From an uncultured Eubacteriales bacterium (GTDB lineage: Bacteria; Bacillota; Clostridia; Oscillospirales; Oscillospiraceae), in contig CAJLWS010000119.1 of NCBI GenBank assembly GCA_905210385.1, positions 1 through 5,212 on the forward strand: a stretch of 5,212 bases of DNA, written 5' to 3'. This document shows positions 1-4,409 of the stretch, piece after piece (positions within the stretch are counted from its first letter, which is position 1; every line of letters starts with the position of its first letter). The translations under genes and the position numbers were made by a program. Under the pieces are notes generated by a model that was not told where the DNA came from, ran no database searches, and worked only from the letters and a program-made list of their open reading frames with translations.

Positions 1-1
1 G

Positions 2-646
2 GTGGCAGCGGTGACAGCTGCCACTGGGGCAGTGACCGGGGCCACTGTCCGGCAGATGGCGGCAGTGCTGTTCAGCGACGCACTGGTCAATCTCATCAAT
101 AGTCTGCTCATTCCACTCCTGTACGCCTATATTGCCGCCTGCGTGGCCAATGCCGCACTGGGAAACGAGGGACTCAAACGATTGTCGGGATTATTCAAGT
201 GGGCAGTGACCGCTATTCTGACCACTGTGATGCTGGCTTTCGTGGGGTATTTAACCGTGAGTGGGGTAGTTGCGGGAACTGCTGACGCCATGAGTGTCAA
301 GGCTGCCAAGTTTGCGATCTCTGGGGCCATTCCGGTGGTGGGTGGAATCCTGTCCGATGCTGCCGAGACCATCCTGGCCTCGGCAGGGGTGCTGAAGGGG
401 ACGGTGGGGGTGTTCGGCATGCTGACTATTCTGGCTATCTGCCTGCTGCCCCTTTTGCAGATGGCGGTGCACTATCTGCTTTACAAAGTGGCTGCCGCCC
501 TGTCCGCCACCGTGGGCACTGGGACTTTGTGCTCCCTGGTGGACCAGATCGGAGGAGCGTTCGGCCTGATGATGGGAATGACGGGAGCCTGCTGCCTGCT
601 GCTGCTCATCGCCTTGGTGTCCTCCGTCTCGGTGGTTGCGGCATGA
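2..646 (+). CDS. spoIIIAE: Stage III sporulation protein AE, C-terminal part (5' truncated by window edge)
   Basis: This is the C-terminal ~214 residues of SpoIIIAE, a polytopic mother-cell membrane protein of the SpoIIIA complex, which with forespore SpoIIQ supports late forespore gene expression. The family is usually about 400 residues, so roughly half lies left of the window. The GTG at position 2 is only the first in-frame codon, not a credible start. Several hydrophobic segments are visible (about residues 22-50, 66-92, 136-165 and 186-212). The family's best conserved stretch is present: KAAKFAISGAIPVVGG (residues 100-115), then LSDAAETIL and GVFGM (136-140). The TGA stop overlaps the ATG of spoIIIAF, so the two are probably translationally coupled. 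The operon promoter, SigE-dependent in Bacillus, must lie upstream and cannot be seen. The family call is firm from the conserved motif and from spoIIIAF, AG and AH following in the canonical order. Confidence 0.95.
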   Translation: MAAVTAATGAVTGATVRQMAAVLFSDALVNLINSLLIPLLYAYIAACVANAALGNEGLKRLSGLFKWAVTAILTTVMLAFVGYLTVSGVVAGTADAMSVKAAKFAISGAIPVVGGILSDAAETILASAGVLKGTVGVFGMLTILAICLLPLLQMAVHYLLYKVAAALSATVGTGTLCSLVDQIGGAFGLMMGMTGACCLLLLIALVSSVSVVAA

Positions 647-1134
647 TGGAGCTGATACGGCAATGGCTTTTGGGCATGGTATGTGCGGCAATGGCTGCCG
701 CCCTGGCCCAGAGTCTGGCCCCAGAGGGTGGGCCGAAACGAATCTGCAAACTGGCCGGAGCTCTGGTACTGCTGTTGGCCGCGGTCAGTCCAATCCTTCG
801 GCTGGACGAGAGGGCTTTATCTCAACTGGAAGCGGACTGCCAGGATACTGTAGGAAGTTATTCTGAGGCCTTGGAGGAGGAGAACGATTTGCTCTATCAA
901 ACCATCATAGAGGAGGAGACCGCCGCATATATTGTGGACAAGGCGGAAACGCTGGGGATTTCCTGCCAGGCGGAGGTGAGGTACCTGTATGATGAGGACG
1001 GAACACCCTATCCTTATGAGGTGGAGCTCAGGGGGAGCTGGACGCAGGAGCAGCGGGAGAAGCTGGAGGTGCTGCTGGAGGAAGAACTGGGCATTCCCAC
1101 ACAGCGGCAGACATTTGAGAGGACGTTGGCATGA
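643..1134 (+). CDS. spoIIIAF: Stage III sporulation protein AF
   Basis: A 163-residue protein matching SpoIIIAF in size, layout and position. Two N-terminal membrane helices are visible (about residues 6-24 and 36-53), separated by a short PEGGPKR segment. An acidic, probably helical linker follows (residues 56-90, Glu-rich), then a C-terminal domain (about 90-160) with alternating hydrophobic strands such as CQAEVRYLY and YEVELRG. In Bacillus, the soluble domain of SpoIIIAF has a ring-building-motif-like fold; that this copy does too is inference. I chose the ATG at 643, which overlaps the spoIIIAE stop as ATGA. The next codon is also ATG (646), so a start one residue later is possible. No good Shine-Dalgarno site precedes either, so initiation probably depends on ribosomes arriving from spoIIIAE. 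The stop overlaps the spoIIIAG start. SpoIIIAF sequences diverge widely, so gene order contributes much to the call. Confidence 0.9.
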   Translation: MMELIRQWLLGMVCAAMAAALAQSLAPEGGPKRICKLAGALVLLLAAVSPILRLDERALSQLEADCQDTVGSYSEALEEENDLLYQTIIEEETAAYIVDKAETLGISCQAEVRYLYDEDGTPYPYEVELRGSWTQEQREKLEVLLEEELGIPTQRQTFERTLA

Positions 1135-1664
1135 AATTCCAATGGAAACCGCCCCAGATGGAGAAGGTACTGGGGTTTTGCAAGCAGTACAAATATGTGC
1201 TCCTTGTGGCCGCGGCAGGATTGCTCCTGTTGCTGTGGCCTACCGGGGACGGGCGCCAGGAGGCAGTGGCGGAGGAGGCAGGGATGGGCCTTACCGGAAC
1301 GGAAGAGGACTTCTCTGTGGAGGCGCTGGAGGAGCGCCTGGCCCTGGCCCTATCCAGGATTGAGGGGGCGGGGGAGGTGTCGGTAATCCTCACAGTAGAT
1401 AGCGGTATGGAGCGGGTACTGGCCACCGACCGCACCCGGGAGCAAGCGGATGGAGGCGTGTCCATCCAGGAGGAGACGGTCATCCTCTCCACTGACGCGG
1501 GGGAGGAGGCGGTGTTAGTCACCCAACGTTATCCCACCTTTCAGGGGGCGTTGGTGGTATGCCCTGGTGGAGACGACCCTTCGGTGCGCCTGGTGCTCAC
1601 CCAGGCAGTGGCTGCTCTGACGGGGCTGGGGACGGACCGGATCACAGTGTGTAAGGGTTCTTGA
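1131..1664 (+). CDS. spoIIIAG: Stage III sporulation protein AG
   Basis: A 177-residue SpoIIIAG homologue. In Bacillus, SpoIIIAG forms a large oligomeric ring in the space between mother cell and forespore, as part of the SpoIIIA-SpoIIQ channel. The N-terminus is a short basic cytoplasmic segment (residues 1-22), then one membrane helix (about 22-37, VLLVAAAGLLLLLW), an acidic linker, and an extracytoplasmic domain. Family signatures include LSRIEGAGEVSVILTVDSG (residues 74-92), YPTFQGALVVCPGGDDPSVR (134-153) and the C-terminal GLGTDRITVCKGS. The ATG overlaps the spoIIIAF stop (ATGA, 1131-1134). A Shine-Dalgarno-like GAGAGGA at 1117-1123 sits 7 bases upstream, so this start can probably also be used independently. 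The protein has two extracytoplasmic cysteines (144 and 174). The length is close to that of clostridial family members, and the call is very secure. Confidence 0.96.
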   Translation: MKFQWKPPQMEKVLGFCKQYKYVLLVAAAGLLLLLWPTGDGRQEAVAEEAGMGLTGTEEDFSVEALEERLALALSRIEGAGEVSVILTVDSGMERVLATDRTREQADGGVSIQEETVILSTDAGEEAVLVTQRYPTFQGALVVCPGGDDPSVRLVLTQAVAALTGLGTDRITVCKGS

Positions 1665-1681
1665 AAAAGCGAAATTAAACT

Positions 1682-1688
1682 AGGAGGG
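1682..1688 (+). promoter_or_regulatory. Ribosome binding site of spoIIIAH (decides the start)
   Basis: AGGAGGG at 1682-1688 is a near-perfect Shine-Dalgarno sequence in the 32-base gap after spoIIIAG. Two adjacent in-frame starts follow: GTG at 1694 and ATG at 1697. Measured from AGGAGG (1682-1687), the spacers are 6 and 9 bases. I prefer ATG 1697 for codon type and the MSVWKRN N-terminus, but GTG 1694 would add only one residue. This is the strongest ribosome binding site in the spoIIIA part of the window. Confidence 0.85.
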
Positions 1689-1696
1689 CAAGAGTG

Positions 1697-2281
1697 ATGA
1701 GCGTATGGAAGCGCAATGCGGTGGTGGTGGCCATCGTCCTGTTTGTGGGAGCGGCGGTCTACCTCAACTGGTCGTACAACAACCAGACGGAGGAGACGGG
1801 GGACGATCCGGGCAAAGTGCTGGGAGAGACTAGCCTAGTTAACGGTGAACAGGACGAAGAGGGAACGGCCCAGACCGGAGAGACTGGGGAAACAGGGGAG
1901 ACCGATGGGGAGGAGACCACACAGACCGGCTACTTTGCCTCTGCCCGTCTCAATCGGCAGCAGGCCCGGGACAGCGCTCTGGAATTGCTCCAGGAGGCGG
2001 CGGCAGATGCCTCGGCGGACCAGACCCTCATTGACGAGGCCAACGCCTCTATTCAGGCTATGGCTACCTACACCATGTCTGAGGCCCAGGCGGAGAACCT
2101 GATCACTGCCAAGGGCTATGGGGAGTGCGTATGTTTCCTCAATGAGGACAGCGCCAGTGTAGTGGTATCCGCTACGGAGAACGGTCTGACGGAGAGCGAT
2201 ACGGCCAGAATCGTTGAGATCGTCATGGAGACCACCGGCCTGGAGGCGAACCAGATCAAGATCATTGAGGCGGACCCTTGA
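1697..2281 (+). CDS. spoIIIAH: Stage III sporulation protein AH (SpoIIIAH-like, SpoIIQ partner)
   Basis: A 194-residue SpoIIIAH homologue. In Bacillus, this mother-cell protein is anchored by one helix and binds forespore SpoIIQ across the intermembrane space, holding the channel together. Here a short basic N-terminus (MSVWKRN) precedes a membrane helix at about residues 8-24. An acidic, low-complexity linker follows (about 30-78) and includes GETGETGET at residues 61-69. Next comes the family hallmark YFASARLNRQQARDSALELL (79-98), a helical segment, and a C-terminal alpha/beta domain of the ring-building type ending VMETTGLEANQIKIIEADP (176-194). Residues 144 and 146 form a CVC pair in the extracytoplasmic domain. 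The start is set by the strong Shine-Dalgarno site at 1682-1688. It is the last gene of the spoIIIA operon, and a hairpin follows 15 bases after the stop. Confidence 0.95.
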   Translation: MSVWKRNAVVVAIVLFVGAAVYLNWSYNNQTEETGDDPGKVLGETSLVNGEQDEEGTAQTGETGETGETDGEETTQTGYFASARLNRQQARDSALELLQEAAADASADQTLIDEANASIQAMATYTMSEAQAENLITAKGYGECVCFLNEDSASVVVSATENGLTESDTARIVEIVMETTGLEANQIKIIEADP

Positions 2282-2296
2282 GGGGCGCCAACCGAA

Positions 2297-2343
2297 CAGC
2301 CCCATGCCCGGCCAGAGAGCCGGGTAAGGGGCTGCGGCATTTT
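2297..2343 (+). terminator. Probable intrinsic terminator of the spoIIIA operon
   Basis: A long GC-rich hairpin lies just after spoIIIAH. The outer arm CAGCCCC (2297-2303) pairs with GGGGCTG (2328-2334). The inner arm CCCGGC (2307-2312) pairs with GCCGGG (2319-2324) around a 6-base loop. Between the two helices, ATG faces TAA, giving one A-A mismatch, one T-A pair and one G-T wobble, so the stem is almost continuous over about 16 positions. The T-tract is weak and displaced (CGGCATTTTC, T at 2340-2343), so termination may be incomplete. The placement between a sporulation operon and a new promoter supports the role. Confidence 0.75.
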
Positions 2344-2393
2344 CTGGGGAGGTGTGGCCCGGGAAGAACTGTGAAAAGAAGGGAAAATCGGCA

Positions 2394-2422
2394 TTGTATT
2401 TTCCTTGCCGTGGTGCTATAAT
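2394..2422 (+). promoter_or_regulatory. SigA-type promoter with extended -10 for the Asp23-family gene
   Basis: A perfect TATAAT (-10) at 2417-2422 is preceded by TG at 2414-2415, giving the extended -10 form TGCTATAAT. A partial -35, TTGTAT (2394-2399; 3 of 6 consensus bases), lies at the ideal 17-base spacing. Transcription would start near 2429, about 30 bases before the ATG at 2459, leaving room for only a Shine-Dalgarno site. This suggests vegetative, SigA-dependent expression, in contrast to the sporulation operon upstream. The -35 is poor, but the extended -10 could compensate. Confidence 0.8.
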
Positions 2423-2458
2423 AACTCCACGAACAATTCGGAAGGAGCGTGAGGCCAG

Positions 2459-2827
2459 ATGGCCGAGAGCAGGGAATACATTTCCCGGGAAGAGGAATTG
2501 GGCAGTGTGAACATCTCCGAGGAGGTTCTGGCTGCCATTGCCGGCGCTGCCGCTCTGGACGTGGAGGGAGTTGGAGCCTTGGGCTCCGGCTTGGGCAGCG
2601 ATGTGGCCGCCATGGTCAACCGGAAGGTGCTCTCGAAGGGTGTGCGGATCTCTGTGGAGGAGGACCGGGTGTCTGTGGACATCTCCCTGATGGTGAAGTA
2701 CGGCTACGTGGTGCCCGATGTGGCCCGGGGAGTGCAGGACGCAGTTTCCAGCGCTGTAGAGAACACCAGCGGCCTGCAGGTTGCCTGCGTCAATGTGACG
2801 GTGGCCGGCGTGATGTTTCAGAAATAG
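2459..2827 (+). CDS. yqhY: Asp23/Gls24 family envelope stress response protein (YqhY-like)
   Basis: A 122-residue Asp23/Gls24 (DUF322) protein. The symbol is assigned by family and by position directly before nusB, as in Bacillus subtilis. The domain covers almost the whole protein: GSVNISEEVLAAIAGAAAL (residues 15-33) with the usual VEGV next, then alternating strands (VRISVEEDRVSVDISLMVKYG, 62-82), a helix with VQDAVSSAVE (92-101), and the closing TGL-like and VNVTVAGVMF segment (104-120). No signal peptide or membrane helix is seen, so the protein should be cytoplasmic, perhaps membrane-associated through partners as Asp23 is in Staphylococcus. The molecular function is not established. 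In B. subtilis, loss of yqhY selects mutations in acetyl-CoA carboxylase genes, linking it to fatty acid synthesis. AAGGAG at 2442-2447 lies 11 bases before the ATG, slightly long. The gene has its own promoter and terminator, so it appears monocistronic. It is the only complete gene here that ends in TAG. Confidence 0.93.
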   Translation: MAESREYISREEELGSVNISEEVLAAIAGAAALDVEGVGALGSGLGSDVAAMVNRKVLSKGVRISVEEDRVSVDISLMVKYGYVVPDVARGVQDAVSSAVENTSGLQVACVNVTVAGVMFQK

Positions 2828-2841
2828 GTCCAGAAAACAGG

Positions 2842-2875
2842 GGAGCCGGGTCTGAAGGGATCCGGCTCTGTTTTT
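2842..2875 (+). terminator. Intrinsic terminator after the Asp23-family gene
   Basis: GAGCCGGGTC (2843-2852) pairs with GATCCGGCTC (2859-2868) around the 6-base loop TGAAGG, with one internal G-T wobble. G2842 and T2869 can add a closing wobble. A run of five T at 2871-2875 follows after one G. This is a textbook Rho-independent terminator, 14 bases after the TAG stop. It separates the Asp23-family gene from the nusB operon. Confidence 0.9.
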
Positions 2876-2895
2876 GCGCCCAGCAGAAAAAGTGC

Positions 2896-2924
2896 TTCCC
2901 TTTTCCAGGGCACCCGTGTATAAT
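2896..2924 (+). promoter_or_regulatory. Probable SigA-type promoter of the nusB operon
   Basis: A perfect TATAAT lies at 2919-2924. At a 17-base spacing the -35 position holds TTCCCT (2896-2901), which matches only 3 of 6 consensus bases, and there is no extended -10 TG in the right place. Transcription would begin near 2931, giving a leader of about 58 bases before nusB. The position just after a terminator and before a three-gene run supports it. Strength may be modest or depend on an activator. Confidence 0.7.
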
Positions 2925-2988
2925 CAGTGTATATGCAAATAGAAGAAGCTCAGACCGGCTAACCGTGCCGGGAAAGGATGGATTTACC

Positions 2989-3462
2989 ATGACCAGAACC
3001 ATAGCCCGTGAAATCGCCATGCATCTGGCTTTTGAGCAGGTCTTTTCCAATGTGCCGCCAGAGGAACTGCTGGCGCAGGAGCTGACGCCGGAGATTTTCG
3101 CCGACCGGAGTGTGGACGAACCCCTGTACAAGGATTTCCCTGATGAAGAACAGCTAGGCTATATTTCCGGACTGGTAGAGGGAGTGGCACGGTGCCGGGA
3201 GGAACTGGATAGCCGCATTGAGAAATATGCTAAGGATTGGCGAATTTCCCGCATTGACCGAGTGGCCGCCTCCATCCTGCGGGTGGCCATATATGAGATC
3301 CTGTATCTGCCTCAGGTGCCGGACAAGGTGGCTATCAATGAGGCGGTAGAGATCGCAAAGAAGTACCTGGAATCCGATGTGGTGGGCTTCATCAATGGGA
3401 TTCTGGGATCCTTCATCCGGGAGGAGCGCTCCCAAGAACAGGAGCCGGCTGAGGGGGAATGA
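2989..3462 (+). CDS. nusB: Transcription antitermination factor NusB
   Basis: A 157-residue NusB. In characterised bacteria NusB pairs with NusE (ribosomal protein S10), binds boxA RNA, and prevents premature termination in rRNA operons. The all-helical fold is recognisable: an N-terminal helix TIAREIAMHLAFEQVFSN (residues 4-21, the family's AR-x-x-A-x-x-x-L-F pattern), a variable middle, then WRISRIDRVAASILRVAIYE (84-103), VPDKVAINEAVEIAKKY (110-126) and FINGILG (134-140). The C-terminal tail after residue 145 is short, acidic and probably disordered. The open frame extends upstream, but ATG 2989 is chosen because NusB homology begins there and AAAGGA (2973-2978) lies 10 bases before it. It is the first gene of its operon. 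Its TGA stop overlaps the next start (ATGA, 3459-3462). Length and motifs are normal for the family. Confidence 0.96.
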   Translation: MTRTIAREIAMHLAFEQVFSNVPPEELLAQELTPEIFADRSVDEPLYKDFPDEEQLGYISGLVEGVARCREELDSRIEKYAKDWRISRIDRVAASILRVAIYEILYLPQVPDKVAINEAVEIAKKYLESDVVGFINGILGSFIREERSQEQEPAEGE

Positions 3463-4409
3463 GAAACATGTCCGGGCTGTGCATCGGATTTGACACCAGC
3501 AACTATACCACTTCTGCCGCCGTATTCGATGGAAAACTGGCGGAGAATCGGGGACGGCTGCTCACAGTGGAGCCGGGGGCCCTGGGTCTGCGGCAGAGCG
3601 AGGCCCTGTTCCAGCATGTGAAGCGATTGCACCTCATGGTGGAGCAGCTCCGGGAGGAAGGGCTGATGGGAGAGATTGCGGCGGTGGGCGCCTCCACCAG
3701 GCCCCGGGAGGTGGAGGGCTCCTATATGCCTTGCTTCCTGGTGGGAGAAGGCCAGGGGCGCACCCTGGCTGCGGCGCTGGGCGTGCCCTTTTTTCCCTGC
3801 TCCCACCAACAGGGACACATTGCAGCGGCCGCCTGGTCCGCCGGGCGGGAGGACTTGCTGGACACCCCCCACCTGGCCTGGCACTTGTCTGGGGGCACCA
3901 CGGAACTGCTCTATGTCCGTCCCAGCGGTCATCTCATCGAGGCCCGGCTCATCGGCGGTACCCAGGACATCTCCGCCGGCCAGCTGGTGGACCGCATCGG
4001 CGTGGCCATGGGGCTGGAATTCCCCGCGGGCAAGGGGATGGACACGCTCAGTCTCCAGTCCCAGAAGGAGGATGCCTTCCCGGTGAAAACAAAGGACGGA
4101 CAGTTTTCCCTGTCCGGAATGGAGAACAAGATCCGGGGTATGCTGGAAGGCGGCGTGGATAAGCCGGATGTGGCCCGCTTCACATTGGAGACCATTGCCT
4201 CGGTGCTGATCCGGACCACGAAGTGGGCCAGAGAGAAATACGGAGACCTGCCCCTGCTGTGCTCGGGGGGGGTGGCGTCCAACACGCTGCTGCGCCGGCG
4301 GTTAGAGGGACTGGGGGCGGTGTTTGCCCCGCCCAAATACTCTGTAGACAATGCCCTGGGAGTGGCCGTCCTGGCCCGTCGGGCGCTGGAACGGGGGACG
4401 CGAGAGTGA
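3459..4409 (+). CDS. Kae1/TsaD-like ASKHA-fold protein (peptidase M22 family paralogue), divergent
   Basis: A 316-residue member of the Kae1/TsaD (M22, formerly 'O-sialoglycoprotein endopeptidase') superfamily. True TsaD makes the t6A tRNA modification. Recognisable ASKHA elements are GFDTSNYTTSAAV (residues 10-22, first phosphate loop), HQQGH (116-120, the HxxxH metal-binding pair, HMEGH in E. coli TsaD), SGGTTEL (144-150), GLEFPAGKGMD (185-195), FSLSGMENKI (216-225), GGVASN (270-275, second phosphate loop) and YSVDNALG (294-301, with the third metal-ligand Asp 297). Deviations are clear: the GPGL segment of TsaD is replaced by STRPREVEG (79-87), and SGGHT has become SGGTT. It is therefore more likely a paralogue than the t6A synthase; a bona fide tsaD should exist elsewhere. 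No signal peptide or membrane helix is seen. ATG 3459 overlaps the nusB stop; ATG 3468 (MSGLCIGF) is a possible alternative, with GAGGGGG at 3451-3457 better spaced for it. Its function in this position is unknown to me. Confidence 0.85.
   Translation: MRNMSGLCIGFDTSNYTTSAAVFDGKLAENRGRLLTVEPGALGLRQSEALFQHVKRLHLMVEQLREEGLMGEIAAVGASTRPREVEGSYMPCFLVGEGQGRTLAAALGVPFFPCSHQQGHIAAAAWSAGREDLLDTPHLAWHLSGGTTELLYVRPSGHLIEARLIGGTQDISAGQLVDRIGVAMGLEFPAGKGMDTLSLQSQKEDAFPVKTKDGQFSLSGMENKIRGMLEGGVDKPDVARFTLETIASVLIRTTKWAREKYGDLPLLCSGGVASNTLLRRRLEGLGAVFAPPKYSVDNALGVAVLARRALERGTRE

Noticed and set aside
251..691. Antisense open frame on the - strand across the end of spoIIIAE
   Set aside because: Rich in His, Gln, Ser and Pro, as expected from reading a hydrophobic membrane protein gene backwards; no domain and no ribosome binding site seen.
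1661..1689. TTGAAA at 1661-1666 as a -35 element for an internal promoter before spoIIIAH
   Set aside because: At 17-base spacing the -10 position holds GAGGGC, which overlaps the Shine-Dalgarno site and has no resemblance to TATAAT.
2892..2913. Imperfect inverted repeat GTGC...GCAC between the nusB promoter elements as an operator
   Set aside because: Only four paired bases with a long unpaired centre; too weak to support a regulator site.
2449..2988. The upstream extension of the nusB reading frame through the Asp23-family gene as a longer coding region
   Set aside because: Its translation over 2449-2988 is low in recognisable structure, it lies over a well-supported gene in another frame, a terminator and a promoter, and NusB homology begins at the ATG at 2989.
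2978..2992. A four-codon upstream ORF (ATG at 2978, M-D-L-P, TGA at 2990) overlapping the nusB start
   Set aside because: Its ATG overlaps the Shine-Dalgarno sequence itself, so it has no usable ribosome binding site; most likely chance.
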